64,000 bases of DNA from Sphagnum magellanicum (lineage: Eukaryota; Streptophyta; Sphagnopsida; Sphagnales; Sphagnaceae), in NCBI GenBank assembly GCA_021904315.1, contig CM038919.1, positions 7,874,001 to 7,938,000 on the forward strand. The letters run 5' to 3'. Shown piece after piece: positions 49,295 through 60,636 of the stretch. The position numbers and the translations under genes are program-made. Position 1 is the first letter of the stretch, and each line of letters opens with the position of its first letter. The notes beneath the pieces were generated by a model. It saw nothing but the letters and a program-made list of their open reading frames with translations. It did no database searches and was not told where the DNA came from.

Positions 49295-49990
49295 CTAGTC
49301 CCTCTTGTGGTACAAAGCTATGTCATCCACATCTCTTCTAATGTCACATGGATGCAAATTGTGAGACCTAATAGTACTGGGAGGTTTAGAACATGCATCA
49401 CTTGCCAATGTAATCTTTCTCTTTACAATAGAGGCTAAAGCACATTGAAAAGCAATACTAACATGTTGCTTGAAAAATTGAAAGCAAAAATATAAGGATA
49501 AATCATTTTCGGATCATTTATCGTGGAAAAGATGGGCACACTCCCTAATGAGATGATCCATATCACGCCAAGGTGCGATGTACACCTCCATGGCCATCAA
49601 AATAAAACGGTGTCCTTCGTGAAGCCCTTTATACTTACGAAATTTAACAATGGCGTTAAGTTTCACAATTGCACCTATTAGTCAAGTAATGACATTCAAA
49701 GTCACTGTTTTCCACATTGGGTCAATAACCACCACATCGACAACACGAACCTAGTTTTTTCAAATCATGTAAAAATCAGCTTGTAATGAAACTCTTGATG
49801 TAAGAGCATACCATCGTTCTTTCCATACAGCATGCCCACTCTTCCAAGCGAGGGCGTATATGATATCTTGAATAGCGTCATGTGTGGCTATTCACTAGCC
49901 TCCAAACAAGCAACGAACTAAGTGTGTGTCAAATGTGTTTAACTCATGTTCACACTCACACATGAGAAAACTAGATGTTGAAGGTTAAAT
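49295..49990 (-). pseudogene. 3' end of a non-LTR retrotransposon ORF (CCHC knuckle plus REL-endonuclease-like domain), decayed
   Basis: On the - strand a zinc-knuckle-like CECEHELNTFDTHLVRC (about 49972-49922) is followed by THDAIQDIIYALAWKSGHAV, LQADFYM, VVDVVVIDP (about 49735), a lysine-tyrosine block KFRKYKGLHEGHRFI (about 49640), MAMEVYIAPWRDMDHLI, FQFFKQHVSIAFQCALAS and HNLHPCDIRRDV, ending at a TAG (49297-49295). A C-x-C-H-C knuckle, then (R/Q)xDL, DVxVxDP and K..KY is the arrangement of restriction-like endonucleases at the C-terminus of some non-LTR elements. Five internal stops are visible (two adjacent near 49905, two near 49740, one about 49680). The reverse transcriptase itself is not found upstream, so this is a 5'-truncated copy. 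Confidence 0.6.
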
Positions 49991-51099
49991 CAAATTAAGA
50001 TAAAAATGCAATGTTGAAATGAAAGTAAAATGTGCAATGCAAAACGAATAGATAAATGACTTAACAACCAACCATAGCCTTGCCCCCTTACCTAAACAAA
50101 AACAATTATGAACTCTGCATGCTGAAAAACTGGAATCATTTTCCAAAATAGACCTAATGGATGTGTTGTGATGAAAATCCATCACAAATGCCTATAAACC
50201 CAGGTGCTGATAATTGCTAGACTTTTTAAAAAGAAAAAAAAAAAGCATATCCCTAAATAAAGAAGGAAAGTTATCTTGCGCTACACACTGGCAAGACTAA
50301 AGTAGGTGGGGCCCCTTCAATCTGTACTACTGTTTGGCAGGTTCTTGAAAGTTGATTATAGAAAGAATAGCCCATTCTGATGAGTTGTTAGAAATTAGAA
50401 CATCTCCACCAACGCTCAGTATGTGGCCCTGCACTCGAAATCTTGGATAATGTGCACCCCTGAAATCTCGTGGAACCTGGAAAATTGCGCATCTTTCAGA
50501 GCTGGGAAAAAATCTAATAAGTGGAGCCAAATTATATTTATAGACTGGTCCCTGTTTCTGATTCGCTAGATAGTTTGATTGGTTAAGGTGGGTTGCTGTT
50601 ACTAGTCTCCTGAGCAACTATTTCCAGGTTTTAGTTTTATGAGTGGGGTTGCAAAAAAAGCAACTAAAAGAGAAATATTTTTACAAGGTCACATACTAAA
50701 CACCTCTGGAGATGCACTTAGAGTGGCTTAGTTGTGTGATGGGGTCAATTAATTGGTTCTTGTCCTGGCTTAACAACCTTTGGTTTTAGGTGCTTGAGAA
50801 TTTGACATGTAAAGGTGTGAGACAGGTGGACGGGTTTCATCAAATTTTTGTGGAAACATGTATATCCTTTGTATCTCTGTAATGAATACCCTGGACTAGT
50901 GGATTAACATGCCACTTAAATGATTTGTTAGTTTGGAAGTGACTTTGTATGAGGTTTTGAAACATGAATGGCCAAAAGCCCAAGGATCATGTTTTGGGAA
51001 TACAGGGTACATGAGGGAGGGGGCAAGTTCCATTATATATTTTAGGTGCCAGGCATGATGAGGGGATGGTTGCCATGAATATATTTGATTCACTTTATA
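49991..51099. other. Non-coding spacer, no gene seen
   Basis: I recognise no coding family or array here. Confidence 0.4.
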
Positions 51100-51102
51100 G
51101 CA

Positions 51103-51208
51103 TAATGGCAGCCCTCCCATCTCTTCCATGTTTTGAGGTTCCACCACAAGGGCAGTAGCCTGAGCGCTGGGACTGAAAAACAGGGAAGAGCCAAGAGGGC
51201 TGCCATTA
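51103..51208. repeat. Short foldback element
   Basis: Left arm TAATGGCAGCCCTC then TCTTCC (51103-51127). Right arm GGAAGAG then GAGGGCTGCCATTA (51184-51208). The arms are inverted, 14 bases matching without a break and more after a four-base mismatch, around a 56-base centre. Probably a small MITE. Confidence 0.7.
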
Positions 51209-51670
51209 TATAACATAATGAATGTGCACTTTTTTCATCCATCTGAACAAATTTTCATCCATCTCTGTAAGACCATAAACCTCACACGTAGGAAGAAATC
51301 ATCCACCATGTAATATGCCTGACATATCTTCTGGACAAGGGACCTCCAAATACAAAGCAAAAACATTGCCGGTTCTTTCCGCATTAGGAAGGGTTTTTCA
51401 AAGTCTCAGCTTGTTAGACATTATGTACATGTACTGAATCAAAATTTGTGCAGGAGGTTTGGTAGCAAAAAAAACTGTGCTGCAATATGGTGGCAGAATC
51501 AGGCTATTAGGCTACTGGTATCTAGCTGGTTCTGCAGCAATGCGGTGCCAAATCAAATCAATTTTTTTTTCATTCTTCTTTTCAGAACATAGTGCCAAAT
51601 CAAATCAAATTTTCTTTCATTTTTCTTCTTTGCAGAACATGATGCCAAATCAAATCAAATCTTTCCCATT

Positions 51671-52063
51671 CAGTCACAATGAACCAGCACCCACCAGTGC
51701 ACCATCCATTGAATGCCTGTTATTACTCAATTATAGATGAACCTCAAATGAGTTAGTATATCATTTCACCCCGGTAATCAATTATGTAAGAAATAGTTCT
51801 CATATATAATAGGTAGATAGGTAGGAAACAGATAACTACTATATAAGGGTATAGTTTATACATAGGTAAGGGCTGTTTCTACTACCTACCTACTAACAAC
51901 CTGCTAGGGGTTTGTTAGTAGGTAGGTAATAAAAAAAAGCAACTGAGCTAACCACAATAGTTAGCTAGCCAGGGAACTGGAACCCAACAGAAATCTGTCT
52001 CCTGACCACTTACCATCCATCCTTCATGGTGCACTGGTGGGTGTCAGTTCACTCACTGTGGCC
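51671..52063 (-). mobile_element. MITE-like element, family M1, copy 2 (inverted)
   Basis: Inverted relative to copy 1, with the same landmarks in reverse order: CCAGCACCCACCAGTGCACC at the left, GAACCTCAAATGAGTTAG, CTACCTACCTACTAACAACC, GGGAACTGGAACCCAACAGA, CCATCCATCCTTCATGGTGC at the right. About 393 bp. A tandem TCATTCTTCTTTGCAGAACAT word occurs twice before it (about 51570 and 51620) and once after it (about 52067), suggesting insertion into a pre-existing small repeat. Confidence 0.7.
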
Positions 52064-53730
52064 TTTTCATTCTTCTTTGCAGAACATGACATGTGTTTTG
52101 CAAAGCAAAACATGGAGTACAAAGTGCACAAAACCATGCAAGTACTCACTTTGACCCCCATGAAGTTTGATGTACAGTATAGCACCTTGCTTATGTCATA
52201 TTCCATACACTCCCTGGTTTCTTTATTTTGACACACTCCACTCACATGGCATGGGTGACGCAGAACAAGAAAGACTAAGTGTTGGGCAGGTACGAGGCTA
52301 TAAAAATTGGTATTGATCCTGGCATCAAAGATTTGAGCTAACTCATATGATCTAAGGAAATGGCAGCCTTGTACCAGACTCCCTTGGTAAGGGTTGAGGT
52401 AATACCAACCTCATATCATCCAAAAATCAGCCTTAGATCCTAATACCCGATCAGGTTAATATGAACTTTTTTTTAATCCAATACCAGTACTGGGCTGCTA
52501 TGATTTTATTTTTGAAATCCAATATCAGTACCAATTGGTATGTCTGATAGACGGTTCAAAAAAAATCGCATACATGTACTTGGCTGGTACTTCACAATTG
52601 GATACCCACCCAACACATGGAAAAGCCTCAAACAAATTTGGGTTGCATGTAAACATTATAAATATCATGGTCTTTAAACTAAATCAGGGTCTCCAAGTCC
52701 AAATTTAACATTCTATAGATTAAACAACTAGGGTTTTGACATTTTGATTATCATTAGGTTTAGATTGACAATAATAGGTACATATCAAACTTTAGATTGT
52801 GTGGAAGTTATGGATTAAATTTGGGTGGGAGCCATATTCCAAGCCATGCTCATTAAATTAATGATCAATTTGAGGGTCCAATTAATAAAAATGTGGGATT
52901 CACATAGTGGATGAGCATAAGCACAAGATATTGGTGGTCTTAGTTTTTACTATGACAATGAATCAAAAAATTGCACAAGTGGTTTTCATTGCAACAAATA
53001 TAGCTATTGCATAACATCAGAATATGATGACTACATGGCTTTTTTTCCAATGTTTGTGGACATGCCACCAAGTGTTTGGAACATATGGAGATATGAAAAT
53101 GCGTTTGGATAGATTGCGTATTGTTAATTTGGACAGCTTTTATAGGGATTGGGCTTTGCAAGCTTGAGAAGAAGTATGAATAGAAGCACCTTCAACATCA
53201 AAAGAACTAATATAGTCAAAGTGAATCAAACAAATGAAAAGGTTCAAAAATCCAAGGATAATGAATGATGATAAAATTGACATGGAAAACATAGAAGATC
53301 AAGGTGAAATTAAAATATGATAACCATTGAAAACAATCCTAACAAGAAAACAAAGAAAAAAATGATTAAGAAATGTTGGTAGAAGTAATGACAATTCATG
53401 AGTTTTAACAAAAAACTTTTTGAAATTAACATTAAAAAATAGTAATGTTGCCCTTCTTATATACGTCTAAATTGGGGTCAAATTGTGATGAATGACTCAA
53501 AATTCAAATGTTATGTAACTTTTTAACTTATTTATAAGACATCCATATTTTTGAATAAAACATCAGTTTTTCCAAGTTGTAACAATATTGTAATAGTTTT
53601 TGCCACATTTGAAGAGTGATCATAAACATTGGTTTTCTATCTTTTGTTTTGTTTTTAAACTTCATTTGGAGTGAAAGGTCTATCCAACATTTTTTACTAT
53701 CATCATCTTTAAAACCATTGTGAAATTTTG
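52064..53730. other. Non-coding spacer, no gene seen
   Basis: The 52260-52620 stretch is the GGTA/TACC-rich low-complexity text also seen at 16.9, 58.2 and 60.1 kb. Nothing coding is recognised. Confidence 0.4.
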
Positions 53731-53731
53731 T

Positions 53732-53935
53732 TTATAATTTTGGACTACCCATTATTTCATCAATTTCATCCACAAAATCATTCACATGTTTCATCACATT
53801 TTCACTTTGATGCCACCAATTATCTAATGTGTGATAAAAGGGACATTCATTCCAATCATACGTAAAATCCCATTTTGCAATTTTGTTATCCTTGTATCAT
53901 CTATAAATTTCATTGAATTTTTTTTTGCAAGCAAC
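53732..53935 (-). pseudogene. Relic of a trihelix/SANT-like DNA-binding domain
   Basis: On the - strand ACKKKFNEIYR is followed, after one stop, by YKDNKIAKWDFTYDWNECPF, then YHTLDNWWHQSENVMKHV and DEIDEIMGSP. The (C)K.KF...Y..YK......FY..LD.WW pattern is that of plant trihelix/SANT-like domains, often found in transposon-associated proteins. Only this segment is recognisable and no start or full frame survives. Confidence 0.45.
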
Positions 53936-55029
53936 TAGAGTCCTTGAAAAATCAATGATTGGAACCAACATTTGAACGTGCAACTTGCACCATGCATGTT
54001 CTCTTGAAGAAAAAAAAAATTGGAATCAAAAACCATGATTTATGGGTTGAAAACATTCCTTAAAATTAAAAAACTAGAATAATTACATTGATAAAACTAA
54101 TGCAATTCATACAAAAACATCTTAAATAAAGTTGACTAAGTGATTACCTCCTCTCCTTCCCCAAAAGGAAATGTGAGTTTAAAGCTCATTGTGGTTGAAG
54201 TGGTGACCTTTCAATAAAGGTTTCAAAACAAGGGCAAGAGGCAAAAGCCCAAGGCCTTCATAAAAAAACCCAATAGGCCCAATTTAAATTTTATTTGTTT
54301 ACTTTATTTTCAAAGACTCTATCACTCCATTCAAATTCCAAATTTGAAAAAAAAAAAAGTTCAAGGTTGAAGAAAAACTTATTTGCAAAAATTTTATCAA
54401 AACGAACACAACTCCATTTCTTCTCATATTGCATTGACTGTCAGGGACATAATGCCTTACATTCTTCCACAATTTCAATTTTTAAAAAAATTGAAAAAAA
54501 ACCATTAAAAACAATAAAAAAGACAACCTTGACCTTAGTTTATGTCTTGATTCTCAAAACCATGAACTTTCCTTTTAACTTCATTTTTAGTCCAAATCAG
54601 TGTTGGTCTGGTATCAACAAAATGTTGGGTATGCACCAAGGTATGAGCTATCCTACCCATAGGTTATTAAAGTTCATATATTTCGGCCAAAAATCGTATT
54701 TTTGGTTTAGGGTTTAGGGTAAAGTTAAGGCTAACCCAAAGAGGTAGGTTTAGGGTTTCAGAAAACTAAGATGATACTAGGGCCCAATGTTTTCTCTCAA
54801 ACTCCAGTATCATGAAACTAATATCAAGGTTCTACTCCATTTTGCTCCATCTTGGATTATGAGTGTTCCTTTTCGAAGAAACATTGGTTTATGAATGTGC
54901 ATTTTGGAGATGGTGGCATAAGATTTGCTAGATCCTTCCTACATCCAACTTTTAATCACCATCACAAGGAGGCGTTCATCTTGAAAATGAGATTCTTTAC
55001 TTTACACTTTATATGTGTTTCCTACATTC
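53936..55029. other. Non-coding spacer with telomere-like words
   Basis: No gene recognised. TTTAGGGTTTAGGG occurs near 54707, two units only, so it is a short interstitial telomere-like word and not a telomere. Confidence 0.45.
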
Positions 55030-56500
55030 AATGTTGTTGAAAGTTGATAGTCGAAAAGGTTTGTGACAGTTTAAGCTTTTCATTTAAACTTTTCATTGAA
55101 GCTCTACCTCTGGTCATCATTCTTGATGCATTGAAGTTTTGCATTGAATCGTTGTTCTTTTGTCATCCTATTCTATGTTGGTGTTCTACATTGAAGATTT
55201 CATGGTCTTTCATCATCCTTTTCATGCGTTGAATCTCTCATGGTTTTTGGTCGTCTTTATGGGTGAGACGAAGTTTTGCATTGAAGTTCCAGGGTCTTTG
55301 GTTAGCCTTTAAATGCATTGAAGCTTCATTTTGTTTTGTTCCAAGGTTTCAATTTGGTTAGGTGCATTGAAATTATATTATGATGAAGCTTCAGGGTCTT
55401 TGATTATTTTCTGTGTGCATGAAAGTTTTGTTTTGAAGTTCCAAAGTTTCTAATCAAGTGTGTTAAAGTTTTGTGTTGAGGCTCTAGGGTCTCTAGTCGT
55501 CTTTTGGGTGCATTGAAGTTTTGTTTTGAAGCTCCAAATTCTCTAATCATATGTGTTGAAGCTCTAAGGTCTTTGCTTTAATGCATTGAAACTCAAAAGT
55601 CTCTTGTCAAGTGCATTGAAACTCCAAATTCTATACTCTAATGTGTTGAAGCTTTACATTGAAGCTCTAGGGTCTTTGCTCTAATGCGTTGAAGCTCAAA
55701 GGTCTCTTGTCAAGTGCATTGAAACTCCAAATTCTCTACCTAATGTGTTGAAACTTTACATTGAAACTGTAGGGTCTTTACTCTAATCTGTTGAAGTTCA
55801 AAGGTCTCTTGTCAGGTGCATTAAAACTCCAAGTTCTTTGTTTTAGTGTGTTGAAGTTTTGCATTGAAGCTTTAGGGTTTTTAATCAAATGCATTGAAGT
55901 TTTGTGTTGAGGCTCCAAGTATTCTACTTTGGTGCGTTGAACCTCCTTGGGGTCTTTGGTAAACTTGTGTGTTGAAACTTTGCATTGAAATTCCAAGCTC
56001 TCTTCTCTAGTGCATTGAAGCTTTGTGTTGAAGCTCCAAGTTTTTTATTCTAGTGCATTGAAGCTTCGCATGTGAAGCTTCACATTGAAATTCCAGGGTC
56101 TTTGGTCAACTTGTGTGTTGAAGCTTTGCATTGTGGTTTTAAGCTTTCTATTTTGGTGCATTCAAGCTTGAAGGTTTTTGGTTGGGTGTGTTGAAATTTC
56201 GTGTTGAAACTATAGGGTGTTTGGTTGGCCTTCTAAGTGTTTGAAGGTTTGTGTTGAAGTTATGCATCATTCATCAACAGTGTTTCGAATCTATGTGTTG
56301 AAGCATCACATCAGGTTGTTAATGTTTTAAAACTTTATGTTGACGCTCTAAGGTTTCAACTGATTGTCCTTTTGGGTTTGTTGAAGCTTTCTATTGAAGT
56401 TCCAAGGTCTCTAGTTGTCCTTGTGGGTTTATTGAAGCTTTTTATTGAAGCTCCTTGGGGTCTTTGGTTGTTTTGAACTCAGTGCATTGAAACTTCTACT
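55030..56500. repeat. Composite tandem array, 13-bp plus 30-bp modules (about 43 bp)
   Basis: The array alternates a 13-base module (TTGAAGCTTTGCA and variants) and a 30-base module (TTGAAGCTCCAAGG, then TCTTTGGTC and TAGTGCA). Modules are variable, some 30-base modules follow each other directly, and a higher-order block of about 117 bases repeats around 55600-55850. Copies in the middle are the most regular. Short open frames inside it are by-products of the repeat. Confidence 0.85.
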
Positions 56501-56819
56501 ATTACTTCTATCTATTATTTTTCGATCTTTTTCACTTTCTTATTTTATAAACAATGTATACTCAATCTAAGTTCATGGACACTTATTGTCTGAAAGAGCT
56601 TCACAATACAAGGTATAATGATGTGGTTATCAATGAACTTAAAGTTTGATTTTGTTAGCAGACGTGTTGTAAGAGATTGAGGCAGTAGCTAATGAAGAGA
56701 AATGAGCTAAAGAAGAAACCCTTTGGAAGCAACGATTAACTCAACTCACCACCAATGCAAATTTCTAGGTTCTTTTTCACCATGTAGTAGAATCGTGGGC
56801 TTAGTTTGTGTTGAACAAT

Positions 56820-58000
56820 ATTATTACTAAGGTTGATGTGAAAGGGGTCCAACTCATGAGGTGTGTGATGTGTCACTCTTTTGAAAATTCTTCAAGTTTG
56901 CAAAGTTCAATTGAATCTTGGAAAGGATTTGTAACTTACAATCCTAAGCATGGCATTACATCCATGTAAAAGTATGTTGTAAATGAACATAGCTCAAATT
57001 TGTAGAAATTTCTTTTGCACAAAAATTCTGATGTAAAGGGAAAAAATGGTGGTAAAAGACAAAAATGCAAGCAAAAGGCATTTGCCACACCTATAACCAT
57101 CACTAATGTTTTTGGAAATGTGAGGCCTTACAAAAAATCTAACCCTATTCAAATGGGGTTTATTGAGGATTTAGTTTTGATGATTGCTAAGGAAAATATG
57201 CCTTTGTTTGTTGTGGAAAGCCCTTGGTAGAGGCAAATGGTGTTGTGCCTTTGTGGTCAAGTCAAGTTTCCTTTTTGGAAACAACTTGTTTGTGAACACA
57301 TTCCTGCTCTACTACAAATAACCATGGCAACTTATGTGTTCCTTGCCATTGTTCAATATGCAATTGTCACAAAAATATTTGATCTTCGAATGTTGAGGTC
57401 AGGCTATGACACTTTTGCCTTAATCATCAATTTCATTAACCCTAGTTGGGTTCCTTGTCTCGTTACTATTGGACTATTTGAAGCACTTGATACTTCTAGT
57501 GCAACTCTTGCAAAGCAAGTTAAAGTTTTATTGGCAAAATTCAACTTGACAAATAAAATCATCGTGTATGGCAAGGACGTAGGAGATAACTTGAATTCTT
57601 TCACAACTACCCTCACTTTTGTTGTGTCATGTGAGCTTTTACAATTACCTCAACCATTTGCTAGCTTCTGCTTTGGTCATGTTATGTCAAAGGCATGTTA
57701 ATATGCCATGAATGAAACTAAGGTGAGTGCAAACATGAAAGAAGTTAGTTTGAAAGATGCACAAGCTACTCTCCAAAAGATAATTATCTGGACTAAGAAG
57801 TCTAGTAAGGGCAGACTTGAGTGGCAAAAAGCTTGCCATGAGGTTAACATGCAACATAGAAAATTCAAAACCTCAGTGAAAACAAATTTTGCTTCCAAGG
57901 TAATTCTATTCCAAGAAACCTTGGAATATGTGAGTGTTATCAACATTTGTTACACCTAACAAAGTTCAGCTCTACAAGCCACGAAGATTTTTTATGTTAG
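56820..58000 (+). pseudogene. hAT-type transposase relic (copy B), 3'-truncated
   Basis: Begins with a BED-finger-like stretch (LMRCVMCHSFENS, then SWKGFVTYNPKHGITSM and VVNEHSSN, about 56860-57000; one usual His is Tyr). It continues with KGKNGGKRQKCKQKAFATP, MGFIEDLVLMIA (57160), RSGYDTFALIINFINPSWVP (57400), IGLFEALDTSSATLA, CFGHVMSKAC (57670), DAQATLQKIIIWTKK (57760) and FASKVILFQETLEYVSVIN (57890). Only a few stops interrupt it, so it is younger or better kept than copy A at 2.08-3.87 kb. Homology stops near 58000, so the dimerisation domain is missing. Confidence 0.78.
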
Positions 58001-60481
58001 ATGATCTTAAATATCTACATAGATTTTGCACTCATATTTAGTACATTAGCACTTCTTTATAAAACCCTACAATTTACATTATTTCTGGGCTCCAAATTTC
58101 TCCTTGTTTGTTTTTCAATGCATAATGTTTGGTTGATGTGCTGGTTTTTTCTCTTGCTTGTGGTCAAACTCACTTTGACCAAAAAAATCCTAAACCTAAT
58201 ACCTATATCTGGGTTGATATTTGGCCCCCTGCCTTGTGCCTAATACCTGTGTTGATACTGGTTTGTTGAATAACAAATATGTTATTATTGATAACATTCT
58301 GGTTTCAAAAAATTAAAATGTTAATAAATTTAAACCCCTACCCGGGCTTACATAAAAACAAACCTAATACCAGCAACAGCCTGATATCTTCAAAACCTGA
58401 CACCAGACCAACAGTGGTCCAAACCCATTGAATTCCCCTCCAGAATGCCATATAAATATCAGTTCAAATTGGCTTGAATTGATCTTGGATCCTCATCTAA
58501 AAGGCGTTGCATCCAATTTATAGCACTTGACCAATAGGATTGCTCCAATTTGTTGAACCTTGCCCCCTGGGACCCTCATCTAAAGTGGCCCTAAGAATTT
58601 GTTTGACTACAAGCTAAGGATTCACTTTATATGAAAGCTACCAAAAGTTAGTTCCAAAATGATTGTTCGTTCACAATATTGGATACACACACAGAGATTT
58701 GGCTACTCTCCGTGTGGCCAGATTTGTAACTATTGGACAAAATGTTTTCTTTGTCTATCCATGACTTATGGCTACAATTCAAAGCTTTAGGCTTTTGCCA
58801 TATGGAGGACTCCTGCTGGCTGTCGGTACGCATCTCTTGGTCGTGAAAGACTTTTGAAAAACACCTTGAAACACCAATGGTACGTGCTAATTGAAAAGAG
58901 TCAAGTTTTTGCTATTTTGAGAAGTTTGGAAAAAATTCTTCAAAAAACGTGTTATTCACAATGTAAATTGTGCTTTTCCCATGGAATAAAATCTTGACCT
59001 TTGCGAAATCAAAAAATCAAAAGGGAAAAAAAAAATTGGATGGAGGGCGGGGATGGATGATTTCCATTTTTTAGTTGCATTAGAGTTATGTTGGACAAAA
59101 ATGTATAATGGCAAAACCCAATTGAAAAAGACAACTTTTCCTTTACTAAGTATATGGCTATATCACAAAGTTGGAGAAAAAATATTGAGTAATGTAGTAG
59201 GTTCCTTGGTTTCCGTGAATTCTACATTTTTTGGAGAATTTTTTTTTTTCCCTCCCATCTCACTAATTGTGTGAACAAGGAGAATATTTTCTTTTAAAAA
59301 TGGAAAAGTAAATTCATAATGACATAACATACTTAAGAATTCTCTGGCCCTCTTCGCATTTTGCTTTTGTTGTGCACTTTTCAAATGCCACATGTCCAGT
59401 AGTAAAATTGTAGAGCTTTTTTTGTGGCTTTTAGGCCTGCCCAAAACAAAAGCATGTGCAGATTGAGTCAAACACTCCTTATGACACTCATTAAAAGTTT
59501 AAATATTAAAAAACACTGTTAATTTCCGAAGGAGCAATTCTTGGTGTTTTATAAAGCAAGGTTTCTACAGTAGTCAAAGGAAGAAGCTCATATTTAATAC
59601 TTAACCTTGCTTTGTAAAACACTCAACCAAAACAACACATCACAAGCGCGCTGGCCCTGCCAATAGACAAGATCTTGTACATCTACTTACTGTGGGTCCA
59701 CACTCTGAACACCAAAAACTTCGGTTGCAATCTAAACAGTTTAAACTCTTTCACCGAAGAAACCAGTTCACCAAATGTGAAACTGAATTTAATAAGGTAA
59801 AACGTCCAAAAGTTGGATCCAATGCCATAGTCCTGTGGGGGCAGGGCCCAACAAAATGGTGTAGCAATTCACTCATTATTATTGACTTTACAACTAAACA
59901 CAACATGCAACTTTTTTTTTTTGTGGCAATAATTTCTTCATAATTTTGGGATGTGTAAAAATGTTTTCTTTCAACAAAGAAATCATGAATTTTGCAGAAT
60001 CACATTTTCAAAAAAATAATAATAATAACAATAATAAGATACTGTTAGGGAGCCCAATACTGAAAGGTATAAACCAGCGACCATTTGGTATAGAATGCAT
60101 GTGCCTGGTATCAACCAATGGCACTAACACTGGTAGCAAGAACTGTACCAGTCTGGTACGATGAGCTATGGCCATATCAGTCCTGTACTAGTTTTATATC
60201 CATCTCAAACTAGGCTCAAACTAGGTCTATGCCTCCTCCGAACCAACTAAAAATCAATCTCCATATGTTACTTACTTAGTTGTGATGGGTTTAGGGTTTA
60301 TGGAACTTCCAACCATGATCTTTTGTTCACTTAGGAGTTTCATACTTGCATATCATTGCCCCCTTATCCCCAGGGCTTTACAGAAATACAGAAGAGACCT
60401 TAGCCATGGAACATAGTGAAGAAAACTTAAAAACTCTCCATTACAGGAGTCCAAGATTTCTAGGGGTCGATTTAAGCAGCC
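58001..60481. other. Non-coding spacer with MITE remnants
   Basis: Contains a lone Tourist-like terminal repeat at 58569-58591 (GGGACCCTCATCTAAAGTGG then CCC) followed by TAA, low-complexity GGTA/TACC text at 58.2-58.4 and 60.1-60.25 kb, and the hairpin at 59.54 kb listed separately. No gene recognised. Confidence 0.45.
59544..59622. repeat. 20-bp inverted repeat foldback
   Basis: Arms GTGTTTTATAAAGCAAGGTT (59544-59563) and AACCTTGCTTTGTAAAACAC (59603-59622) are inverted with one mismatch. Weaker pairing extends outward to TTGG and CAACC. Confidence 0.8.
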
Positions 60482-60636
60482 AGCCACCTTGAAGCAGCAC
60501 CCACCAGCACACCATGAAGGATGGATGGTAAGTGGTCAGGAAACAGCTTTCTGTTGGGTTCTAGCTCCCTTGTTGACCATGGTGGTTAGTTCGGTTGCTT
60601 CTTTTACTAACCTACCTAGTAACAACTCATGAGTAG
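60482..60636 (+). mobile_element. MITE-like element, family M1, copy 3 (truncated)
   Basis: Starts AGCCACCTTGAAGCAGCACC then CACCAGCACACCATGAAGG, the best preserved left terminal repeat of the family. It runs through TTTCTGTTGGGTTCTAGCTC and CCATGGTGGTTAG to ACTAACCTACCTAGTAACAA, then homology ends. Same orientation as copy 1. Confidence 0.7.

Noticed and set aside
48925-49341. 138-codon + strand open frame with a Lys-rich end
   Set aside because: No recognisable domain, and it overlaps the retroelement relic on the other strand, which explains the sequence better.
54707-54722. TTTAGGG repeats, considered as telomeric DNA
   Set aside because: Only about two units; a short interstitial word, like the one at 39770-39800 within an intron of the bHLH gene.
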